64,000 nt of DNA. Source: Lineus longissimus. Lineage: Eukaryota; Nemertea; Pilidiophora; Heteronemertea; Lineidae. The stretch is from the NCBI RefSeq assembly GCF_910592395.1, contig NC_088308.1:18677501-18741500 (forward strand), given 5' to 3'. Positions 26,303 to 36,700 of this stretch are shown one piece after another. The stretch's first letter is position 1; each line of letters starts with the position of its first letter. Under the pieces are notes generated by a model. That model saw only the letters and a program-made list of their open reading frames with translations. It was not told where the DNA came from and did not search any database. A program made the position numbers and the translations under genes.

Positions 26303-27618
26303 CGAGTTTTGGTATCAGGCTGTTTCGCTACATTGCCAGTTCGCTACCAGTCGTTTCGCTACATGTGGCGGTCGTTTCGCTACATGGTAGGTCGTTTCGC
26401 TACATGGGTGGAGTCGTTTCGCTACATGATGGGTACGGTCGTTTCGCTACATGGAGGACGTTTCGCTACATGGGTGGAGTCGTTTCGCTACAGGGATGTA
26501 GGTCATTTCGCTACATCGTAGGTCGTTTCGCTACATGGGTGGAGTCATTATTTTTACTCTATTTTACCCTACTATAATTCCCGGTGGTGACTACAAATTT
26601 ATTATAGCACAGTTTGCCGGTAAAAAAACTTATACGGTTTGATGGCGCGCAAGGGGTTCTTGTCGTCCTGGCCTGGGTTAGGCCACATAAAAAAAAGAGT
26701 TGGTGATCGTCCCCGCCCGCCCCTACGAAAAACGCCCGGCCCCATTTTTAGTTAAAATCCTAAAAAAGTTGGTATATTATTCTATAGGGTCAGAATTGCA
26801 CGATTTATTTCTTTATTTTTATTACTTGCTTAGAAATATCTGTAGGTCATGCACATTTGTCTCTTTTACTTTTTTGAGGGCCCGGAAAAGGGCCGTATAT
26901 CAATGCTGCACCAAAGGCCTAGCGCCTCCTGAGGATACCGCCCCGGATTTCTCGTGCCAGTCAATGTTCTCCGTCGTCGTTGAGATGCACACCATCACTC
27001 TTCATCTGCGACTGCCGGTGGATAGACTTAAGTTCGATTAAGTCGATTCTCTTATCTTTTCTCAATAACGCGTTGATCTTGGCGACACATTTGTTGTACT
27101 TCTCTGGGACTCTGTAGCGACTCTTGCTTGTGTTGAATCTTGTTAATTTTGTTCACAGCCTTATAAGGCACTTGAGCGCAACGCAGTATTTCTCTGAAGG
27201 AGAAAAGCTTGATGGGTTATATCCGGTACGCGCGAGACTACCGCAAAGACTTATGGGTACGTACCGCCAGCTCCCCCGGTCTGTACATCTTGATTGTAGT
27301 ATATTCGAGCATTTTTTCCCTAAATTCACAACAAATATTAAGCCCGGAGTTTAGCACAAACTTGAAAAAATAATGACTCCACCCATGTAGCGAAACGACC
27401 TACGATGTAGCGAAATTACCTACATCCATGTAACGAAACGACTCCACCCATGTAGCGAAACGTCCTCCATGTAGCGAAACGACCGTACCCATCATGTAGC
27501 GAAACGACTCCACCCATGTAGCGAAACGACCTACCATGTAGCGAAACGACCGCCACATGTAGCGAAACGACTGGTAGCGAACTGGCAATGTAGCGAAACG
27601 ACAGTAAACCCGAGTTTT
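26303..27618. mobile_element. Foldback-like non-autonomous DNA transposon with 8-bp target duplication
   Basis: The element runs from 26311 to 27610 (1300 bp). Its ends are near-identical inverted repeats of about 245 bp (26311-26555 and 27366-27610). Each is built from about ten variants of a GTCGTTTCGCTACATG unit with changing spacers. The direct repeat CGAGTTTT flanks it at 26303-26310 and 27611-27618, which fits an 8-bp target duplication as made by hAT-class transposases. The outermost 20 bases match less well than the rest of the arms. The middle of about 810 bp has no transposase I recognise, so it is non-autonomous. The arms differ at only a few positions, which suggests recent insertion or gene conversion. 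Confidence 0.8.
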
Positions 27619-27764
27619 CGATCAATACACAGTGAGTCGAGTCAAGTGCCTTTACCGAGGTCACAAATTAAAACACCGCCCACAATCTCCCTCTAATGGA
27701 ATAGCCAATACCTCAATATCTTGGTACATTTTTGAAGAATCGCCAAAATGCAACCGAAACAAAG

Positions 27765-27963
27765 ATGGCAGCCTCCACGGAAGCAAAATTAGTGTTGGAA
27801 TTAGAAGAAAAAACACCCGATAGCGGCATTGATGCTGGTGCAGCCAACGTGACAATGTCCTCAAAAGTTACAGAAAATGATGAATGGCCAGCTCCGGTCA
27901 TTGCAAAGAAGGCAACCAAGTCGGCTGCAGAGAAAACACCCGAAAGATACCCAAAACGAATCC
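27765..27963 (+). CDS. First coding exon, possibly an alternative RUFY start
   Basis: The ATG at 27765 has strong start context (AAGATGGCAG). An open frame of 66 codons plus one base ends at a consensus donor (C/GTGAGT). The peptide is low in complexity, acidic at first (LELEEKTPDSG) and then basic (EKTPERYPKRI). No domain is recognised. The exit phase is 1, the entry phase of RUFY exon 2 at 35831, so a join would give a 672-residue RUFY isoform. That would require reading across the TRP-like relic and the GT31 gene inside the first intron. It could equally be the first exon of an unrelated gene whose other exons I did not find. Confidence 0.45.
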
Positions 27964-29079
27964 GTGAGTTTTTTCATGTGTACATTTTATTGTACATTCA
28001 GTGTGTACATGGTCGTTTGTTTACTTCCTAACTTAGTGACTAACTGTTGGTTCCCTTCAAGAAGTATCGGTTCCTGCTGCAATCTTTTTTCACTGGCTCT
28101 GTTCGTGTCTAGACCTGTCAGATATCATTGAGATGTATTTCAGCTTTTTTGATTCGGGGAGTTTCAGTCACAGTCGACTGCCAGGCATGATTGTTGGAGG
28201 GCAGAACAATCGTGCCCGACTTAACTGAACAAAATGCTGACAGGGTCATTTGGGCTTGCTTGCTTTTGTCTGTTCCTCCAACATGGCAGGCGATGATGTC
28301 ACGTGAAACCATCTATACGCCCTAATTCTATCTGACACAAACATGTCAAACTGATGGAAACAGTTGACCGGATTTTCTCCCGTATGTATTGCAAAATCCT
28401 CATGCAACTGTTCAATAGGTATTTCTTCTTCAAAAAGTTCCTGCGCTGTGTTTGACTCGGTCAATTGGCACTATTTTGGAAATTTACGAGACAGGAACAG
28501 TCATAAGGCATGCAAATTACATGAATACACCAGATTCTTGGGGTCATTTATTTGCGTCATATAGGAGTGACATTGCAGTTTTGATTTCTAGCTTTGGTCC
28601 ATCTTCTACTTGTTGATAAATACCCAAATTCAGGCCCCCTTGTTGAAAAAAACCATTTACACTTGTCCCCATGTGGACCTTAATCCAATGTGCCACGCTT
28701 GATATGGGCTCAATGTCTCACATGGCCTGCCTGGATGCTTGGTCTTCATCCAGGTCACTTCCAACAGGTCTTGTGTTGAGACAGGAGGTGAAGATTTACC
28801 ATGCAGAGCAATGTACATTTCATTGAATTTCCTCCTGAAGTTTGCCTATGTTAGTAAACATGGGTAGGCTGTGGCTTTAACTTGTGTATTGGACCTTAGA
28901 AAGAGTTTTTTAAAATATGTACACAATGCAGCGAATACGGTCATAAAAATGAAATTTGGAGATACAGATACTTTATAACACTATAGTCCTCTTCAAAGTG
29001 TGAAAACACTTGCTATGCTGTGTGATGGGACTGTTTTGAAAATGCCATAATATCTCCAATCAGTTAAGCTAGTGAAAAA
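27964..29079. other. Region with no confident gene
   Basis: Several short open frames on the minus strand at 28118-28464 overlap one another, and I do not recognise them. I see no strong splice-bounded exon. Part of this region is presumably intron downstream of the exon at 27765-27963. Confidence 0.4.
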
Positions 29080-30736
29080 TTATTTTGTTTTGTTCAGCAT
29101 TACTACTTTTATGATTTCTCTTTTCTTTTTGAGTTTGCGTTTGCATATCCAGCGAAAAGCCTGAATAAAAACTGCTATTCTACCCTTAACAGTCAAAGCA
29201 ACATCTAGCTGGTGCAACTTTTGGATAATGTCATCATGTGATGACAATTTTGCATAGTAATTGGTCATCACAGCCACAAGGAAATTTACAAGGAGAATTG
29301 TGACAACCATTATGAAGATGAAATGGAGAATACTAACATGTGTTGTTATGTTGAGTTGGGAACTATCCATTGGTAGCATGTTTAACATCATCAAGAATGT
29401 AGAGTAGAAGCTACTGAGAAAGCTACTAAAACTGTCACTCGTACAATTTACACTTAATATCTCTGTGAACGTAACAACAAACGATATGAACACTAGGAAA
29501 AAAAGAAAGGCAAATTCCACCATCTTTGAAAACATAAGACGAAAACCTATTACAAATTTACCAGAATAAGGGAGCAACTGAAAAAAGTACATAGTGGTCC
29601 ACACCATTAGAAATCGTGTCAAACAGTAGCTAACACTATAAATAACAAATCCCAATTGAAAAATTGTCTCATCATTCGAATCTATCATCATGGATCCAGC
29701 GAACCCAAAGATAAAACCAAGACAACTCTGAGAACTGACAAAAGCGATAGAATTTGTTGTTCACCACTCTGCTATTACTATGCATCTTCAGGTGTTTGAC
29801 ACCATGACTTCTCCGTATTACATATGAGATCATGTCAATGATGTCGAACAGAACACATAGAAAGCTATGAACAAGTACAATAAAAACAATGTGAGTCTCT
29901 GCAAATATGTATTCTTCATCGCAATATATGGCATTGATGTGCTGTGCAGCACACATGAACATTGTGTTGTTCTCTACATTCTGCACTGATCCTGATGTTG
30001 GCAATGGTCCATTACAAGTCAAGTCTGACCAAGACAGAGTTTCGTTCACTCCAATGACATCATTGATAGTCATCAATGAGAATGTTGCTGTTTGCCCTTT
30101 GCCGAAATAGACCATGGCATAGACGAACCACAGACGAGAGGCGCACCAGATGAGAATGAATGGAATGTTCCTGCAAATTGTCCGTTGAATCCATTCTCTC
30201 ATCACTGGATGCTCCATTATGTTGCTATCAGACAACCTCTGTAGCTGTCCACAGGAGACCTTCTGAAGGTCATGAAGAGGTGACTTGTCCACCCTGTTTC
30301 CTGATCCACCAAACGACCTATAATACTCAGAAATATCATACCTAGCCTACGTGAAATGGCCGATAGTAATCTCCTCCTTCATTAAGACACCTTCTGTCTC
30401 CAAGATTGCCAGAAACAGTTCCAACTGCCCACATTTTGATGCCAGTTCCAGCGGACGGAAACCGTTGGCATCTTCTGAGTGGAGGAGCTGCATCCGTTCC
30501 GATTCTCCCTCAAAAAATGTGACAATGTCCTTGTACATTTCCCTGTAAACAGCTTCTTTCTGAATGCCCAGCTCTTTGAGGTGTCCATCTTGGCTGGTGA
30601 CATATGCAACTTTTGATGGTTTGTGCGACTTGATTGCCGGATCTCGGTATTGGAGCTTTCGGCTATTTGTGACTGTAAGGGTCCCAACCTGTCTTAAAAA
30701 TGATGTTATATTTCTCACTGACAGTGTGGACTAGTA
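29080..30736 (-). pseudogene. TRP-like cation channel relic with in-frame stop and frameshift
   Basis: Three open blocks on the minus strand together look like one channel. Block one (30718-30350) has an ankyrin-like segment (NGFRPLELASKCGQLELFLA). It stops at TAG (30349-30347), and the same frame continues with RYDISEYYRSF into block two (to about 29740), which has an S1-like helix (IPFILIWCASRLWFVYAMVYF), a Cys-containing outer loop and an S2-like helix. Near 29740 the open frame moves by one base at a TTTT run. Block three then continues with S3-S6: two hydrophobic segments, a pore-like SFYSTFLMMLNMLPMD, and S6 FIFIMVVTILLVNFLVAVM. The sequence gaps are too short for introns. It is probably a disabled gene or a fragment; sequencing errors could explain one of the breaks. 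No intron interrupts the part seen here. Confidence 0.6.
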
Positions 30737-31945
30737 ATGTCTGGAAATGACAACAGGTTTGATGGATACAAATATCATAATATCAGCATTTAGCAAAATA
30801 AACAAGCCATTTGGGCCTCAGAAAGTTTGATAAATTTACCCTTACGCAACCATGCCAACATGAGTAAAGCTAGAAAACGAAATAGAAAGGCTTCTGCTGA
30901 TGCAGATGTATTCAAGCTTCGGTTTACATGGTTGTGATTACACAAGATCAGTTTGAAGGGAAATCCATTAGAAAATGATTCTATTTGCCTATCATTGTAG
31001 GTGTTTGTTTTTTCGGTATTCCATCAGGCCTGCTAACTATGTTGGATCTGAATTGATTTGATGCTAATTTGTCAGGATGTAAGTAATCAGGTATAAACAG
31101 TCTTTCATTGATGCTTCCATGTCCACAATGCAGTCACCAGAATAGCTGTGATTGCCTAGGGAGTTCAGTGGCATAGTGTTATAGAGTGCGGGCTCATAGT
31201 CAGGCAGTCAAACCCATGCATCACAAGTCCTGGTTGATACATACACAAATAAGCATTTTGAGAAACTAAATACAGAAGAAAGTAATAATGCACCTGCATG
31301 TACTTGACTTATTTGCCAAGTACATGAAGTACGAGAAATAGTCATATTTCTGCATTCAGCCAAACCTGGTCATGAGAGCTGAAATGGGAGACTTGATACT
31401 GTAACATGAAACTGAAGTGGTTCATTTAATGACCAGCTGATGTCAATAATTAGGTTACTACTTTTAAACATTGATTAGTGGACCCTGATGTGGATGTGGA
31501 GTTGGAGACCAAAATCCAGCTCATTTGCTTTTGACCTGTCCCTTAATGAAGAACATTGAGGAATACTTGCCAAAGGACACCACTTTTGGGAACGTTTGAG
31601 AAGAATGTTAGAAGTGGTTAACTCATCCTGCTGGGTTGCATACATTTTAAGGCCATTGGCAAAATATTTGGTTTTGTCGTCCCCTCCTGGAAAAATCATT
31701 CCATTCACGGCATTGGTAGGAAAGCAATATCATGGACTAACGCAGTTCTGGAGGAATCAGAATGACTTGGACACAAGTCTGTAGGAATTGAACAGACAGT
31801 GACATGGAGGTACATATTGGTAGGAATTGGAACAGGCAATGACATGGACAGGCTCAAATCGGTTGGAATTAAAAACAGGAAACTTCATGGACAGTTGCAA
31901 ATCGTTGGGAATTGAAGCATTCAGTGACATTGCTGTTTGGTGGAG
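30737..31945. other. Intergenic region with short imperfect tandem repeat before the GT31 gene
   Basis: No gene is recognised. At 31775-31935 three or four imperfect copies of a unit of about 45-50 bp (GGAATTG-AACAG...GTGACATGGA) run up to the GT31 start codon and may lie in its 5' untranslated region or promoter. Confidence 0.4.
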
Positions 31946-33133
31946 ATGAGGTCAATTTTTCTGCGGTTAGTTCTGGTCATTTTGGCAATGAACGTTTTGT
32001 GTTATTACTGGATGGATTCATTTGTGCACCAGCTGGTGCCCCATCGAAGTGAGTGGAGGAGGCTTGAGTTGAGTGCTTTGGAACGAACTGAAAAACTATT
32101 CAGTTATTCGCGACATGTAAAGACAAATTTGGCTAAAAAGCAGTCGTTGGGAACAGGGGAAGTCCAATCACAATCAATTAAACTAAAACCAATGAACTTA
32201 CAAACTATAGATCAGAAGACAGCTGACATGTTGCATCGAGCATCACTCTTAATGGATGATTTGATTCTGTCACCTCCCCCATGTGAAGACAGTATCTATT
32301 TGCTCATTATGGTCATAAGTTCAGCAAAGAACTTCAATCGCCGTACAGGGATGAGGGATTCTATAAAGGTTAGGCCCTATCGGGGGAAGAGTGTTCGATT
32401 TGTTTTTGTTACTGCAAGAGCAGATGACCAAATGACAGATGCCAAACTTCACTATGAAAGTCTAAGATATCGAGACATTATCCTGACTAATCATAAGGAT
32501 GCCTACCGAAATATGACCTATAAGGCTCTTGAAACTCTAAAGTGGAAGCTGACAAAATGTCAACATGCAAAATTCTTGTTAAAAATGGATGACGATGTGT
32601 TGGTCATCTATGAAAACATTGTAGACTACGCTATAGATTTAGAGTTGAAGAATCTAACCGTTGTCTATGCAGGTATGCGCAATAATGTCAAAGTCGTTAG
32701 GGATCCCAAAAGCAAGTGGTACATGTCCCACAAAGATTATGCAAATGACACTTTACCACCCTACATTAGTGGATATGCTATTTTATTTTCACAAGTCGCT
32801 GTTCGGGAGATTTATCGTGCGTCTTTCCATGTCTCACGTGTTTACAAAATACCAAGGCAGACATTCCCAATCGATGACGCTTTCATTGGAATCTGTGCAC
32901 ACTACGCGAAAATAAAACTAACGAAAATGCGATGGGCGTGCTTGGTCTGGAACTACCTGAAACACGCTGTCACTAAAGAAAAATGTATCCTGGTGAAATT
33001 AAAAGTTGTGCATCAGATACCTGGTTACCGAAGCATGAAAAGGTATTTGAAATGGCTACAAACTAGGAGTGTGCATGAAAGGAATGCTTGTCGAAAGAAG
33101 GATATAACACTTACTAAAACTTGCTTTTGGTAA
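31946..33133 (+). CDS. GT31 family beta-1,3-galactosyltransferase / N-acetylglucosaminyltransferase-like protein
   Basis: This single-exon gene of 395 residues starts at ATG 31946; the frame is open slightly upstream, but only with a TTG. It is a predicted type II Golgi protein: a short N-tail, one membrane anchor (IFLRLVLVILAMNVLCYYW, about residues 4-24), a stem, then a GT31 catalytic domain. Motifs in order are NRRTGMRDSI (the usual R..IR.TW site, altered), FVFVTA, YRDIILTNHKDAYRNMTYKALETLKW, the metal-binding KMDDDVLV, PPYISGYAILFS and IDDAFIGICA. The last usually reads EDV, so the first acidic residue is changed to I. The donor sugar and acceptor cannot be told from sequence. Intronless structure is common in this family. 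It may sit inside a RUFY intron if the exon at 27765 belongs to RUFY. Confidence 0.88.
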   Translation: MRSIFLRLVLVILAMNVLCYYWMDSFVHQLVPHRSEWRRLELSALERTEKLFSYSRHVKTNLAKKQSLGTGEVQSQSIKLKPMNLQTIDQKTADMLHRASLLMDDLILSPPPCEDSIYLLIMVISSAKNFNRRTGMRDSIKVRPYRGKSVRFVFVTARADDQMTDAKLHYESLRYRDIILTNHKDAYRNMTYKALETLKWKLTKCQHAKFLLKMDDDVLVIYENIVDYAIDLELKNLTVVYAGMRNNVKVVRDPKSKWYMSHKDYANDTLPPYISGYAILFSQVAVREIYRASFHVSRVYKIPRQTFPIDDAFIGICAHYAKIKLTKMRWACLVWNYLKHAVTKEKCILVKLKVVHQIPGYRSMKRYLKWLQTRSVHERNACRKKDITLTKTCFW

Positions 33134-33758
33134 ACAGTGCCATTGTATACTATGACAGATAGTTTAGACACCTATTATAATTATCAGATTGGTGTAACCA
33201 AATCAGGACTATTTGGCTCCTCACTGTATAGTGTCCCTTTAAGAAAATATGAATACATGTATAATTTTTTTAGTTTGAAGTGATGAACGATATAAAACTG
33301 AATGATTGACTATGGACTTAGATGAGAAGTTTGCAGATTACTTTGAAAATATGATTTATTCAGGTTTCAGGTATTTTTAAACACTCAAACTTGTAAACAT
33401 GCTCTAATTTCCAATCAATCATCTTAAGTTTGCCACATCACTTTTCATCTCCCATTATAGACTGGCCTGATTAGAAACTCAGCAAAATATGCAATCTCAT
33501 TGCAAATTGATGTAGACAGTCCGGGAAAAATCAATACTGCCTGCACCAACACAGCTAGCGCCATGCTATACCCATGCTACTTGGTACATAAAAACAATGA
33601 TAGCATTGATATCTCGGCTAACTACAAATGAACGATACTGTGGCGTTTCGGCAGCATAATTCACCTGGGGGGAGAATTGACGTCTGATTGTCGATGATAG
33701 ATTATGTTGATACCATAGGATTCTGGGTAATCCAATGATTTCTAGCCCTGAATTCAAA

Positions 33759-36700
33759 ATGGCTGAGGAGACAATTTATCTGTGTAATTTCCGTGTTTCC
33801 GTGGATGGAGAATGGCTGTGTCTGCGGGAACTCACCGATGTTCAGTTGGACATGGCATCTCTCATGCCGATGAATTCCCCTGAAGAGGTCGAAGATGGTT
33901 GGTATTTATGTCTTCGCTAAGTTATGTTTGCATTCTCGTGCTAGCATTAGCAATGTAGCGAACACAGACATGATACATGTATAGTGGATCTGATACATTA
34001 GCTGGTGTACATTTTCATGGATGCTAACAGATTGTATGTATAAATGACATCATGGTCCATTGGTCTCCGTTTGGAATTGTTTATTGAGTAATTAGCATGA
34101 AGCACTTTGCATGGTAACGATACTTTGTAGCAGTAGCATTGTTAGCACAGCTGAGTTGATGCAGCAATATTGAATCTACAATGTACAAATGTATATTGGA
34201 TGTATTAGCCTTCACTGCTGGTTGTATGATCGGAATGTAGCTTGTAATTGCTGTCAATATTGGTTGGGTTAGGGGTTGGTGATGATAGGATAGGGGTGGA
34301 GAGGGATACTCATGAGAAATGTGCTAAATAAAAACAAAGGAGTACATGTCATGATGTGGTGTGTGTTACTGTCAACCATCTCAATTTTATCAGATAGATA
34401 TAGTACAGGGATCATATCGACTAGAGATCCTGCATTTGGAAAGTTCTAGGATGCATCAGAAAATGTACACAGAAATTCTACTAAGTCCGAAGCAGCCTCT
34501 TTCCAGGAACTCAGCAAATTTGCATGTACATTAGTGACATCCAACTTCAGTTACCTATGAAAGGAGGCTGAACATATTTAGCCTGAGATTCACTCCTTGT
34601 CTACCTCAGGTGGCGATTCTCATACTACTGTACTGTGTTTGTGAATTTCTTTAGGCCAACACTCTACAAATGTACTTGGATTTCTTGCTCTGTGGTGGTA
34701 AATAAAAGTAAGCTATGGAATTTACGGGTTTTTTTTCAATTGATGGAGTTATTCCAGTTTCTGTTTTATATCCTCACCTTAGTCCCACAGGCTTACAAAA
34801 TATGCAGGAATGCTAATCTTGAACCTTAAAGGTAGATTAGCTTGAGGTATCGCCCAGCTGTTGACACTAATGTACAGTGTTCTTGTACTTGTACTGATAT
34901 CAGTTTTTAAATGCATCGGGAAATGTACAGAAAGATTCTTCCACCTGTTTGTATATACGTTCATATGTTTACCTGTGCTGCCAGGCGCACTGGAACTCTC
35001 CCAATTTCTTACTTGTAAAAAAGTCCACCTGGTCTGGTAATGAATGGATTGAAAAACGTTTCAAATACAACGTACTTGCTGATCAAGGTATCAGATGTAA
35101 GCTGAAACAGACAGCAAGGGTCGTTCTTAATCATTATAAAAAGTTTCCAGAATGCATTTACTCTAAGGTCCTACCAAAAGAACCCTTTTTATGGTTGCTG
35201 CCCTTACGTGCCCTTTTTGACAAAATGGCACCATGCCCTCTCAAAATCCTCAACATACCCTTCCGTTTGATGTGATTGTAGAACATGATTTGGTCCGCTC
35301 CATGATTATCGAATATGCATCATTTGTCACCACCGGCTATCGATTCTTTCAATTGCTTGATTGAGCACGACACTGCCACAATTTATTGGTTTATCCAACA
35401 GATGCCTGTTGTAGTTGCCATGGCAACCAACAAAGGTTGCCTGCCATGGGAATCGGAGAACTGTATGTTTACATATAAGAAAACTTTTAAAGATGATATC
35501 TTGCCACAGTTGCAAATGCCATTTTGCTAAGGTCGCCGTCTGTAACCAAGTATCAGTTTCTAAATTAGGTTTGCAGTAGAAAGCCTCTGTTCTGAGGTTA
35601 TGGCCAGGGATTGAGTCACAGGATCGACTTCAGAAGTTTGAACTAAAATATGGTCGGTTTTATCTACTTTGTTCGCTGTTGCGAGGACTACATAGCCTGA
35701 CATTTCAGCTGCGCAACAGACGGAGCCATTACATTCCTAATTTGCCCATTCATCCAGCCATCCTAAACGATCAATCCACCTTAACTTAAGGAATATCTTT
35801 GACCAGAATTCTGTCCTTGTATCTTTTCAGGTCGAGACCCCATCACAATCGAGAGATGCAACCTGCTCAATATGGCCAAACTAATAATCAAAGAGTTGAT
35901 TGACTCGTCATTATCCCACGGCCGCATGCTGGACGATGACCATGTACCGCTCCAGCAGTTCTTTGTCGTTTTGGAACACGTGCTCATTCATAGGTTAAAA
36001 CGTAAGTTGTTGTTGGCCCTTTAAGTTTAAAGGGGGACTATAGGCAGGAGCAGACAGGCTAATTTGGCCATCTTCAGGTGACTCATATACACAGTAAGGG
36101 CCCTGGGTCATGTCAGATTCAGCACTAAATATACAACCGTCTATCATTTCGACATACTGTGAGATGTGAAAGGCCCCTATTGGCGATTTCATGTTACTTT
36201 ATCTTGCCTGCCTAGCTGCTGCCTATATAGTTCCTTTAAAGGAATAGTAGAAAGAGTTATTATCAGGGACAGGGCTGGCATAATTCATTGATTTCGGAAC
36301 TGGTGCCATTTTCAATTTCTCAACTCTTCAGTTTCTTTGCTCGATACTACATTTTTACTTAGCGATTGATTGAGTGATTATGGTAACAGTTGCTATGGTA
36401 ACAGACCGAGTAAATACACTTCAGTGAATGACACTAGAGAGGTTGCCAGAATACTTGATGTGACTCCTGATTCCTGAGGTGTTAAGTGGCAGGGAGAATG
36501 TCTTGATTGAGATTGGAATGGAGTCTCAAGTCTGATCTGAGATTATCCCTTCATTTTTCAGCGAAAAAAGGAATTCTACGAGACAAAAAGGAGTTCTTTG
36601 CAGTGCTAGAGCAAGTTGAGAAGTATCTCCCAGAGGCTGCCGATATAACCACAAGTGTTAGAGATATGCCAAGTATAAAGTATGTTCTGCTGAAAGCGTT

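Noticed and set aside
26284-26577. Open frames made of SFRYM-like repeats at 26.3 kb and again at 27.4 kb
   Set aside because: They are translations of the tandem units in the arms of the foldback element, not a gene.
26303-27618. CRISPR-like array of regularly repeated GTTTCGCTACATG words
   Set aside because: The setting is a eukaryotic genome, spacers are short and uneven, and the array is mirrored in an inverted arm with a target duplication. It is a transposon end.
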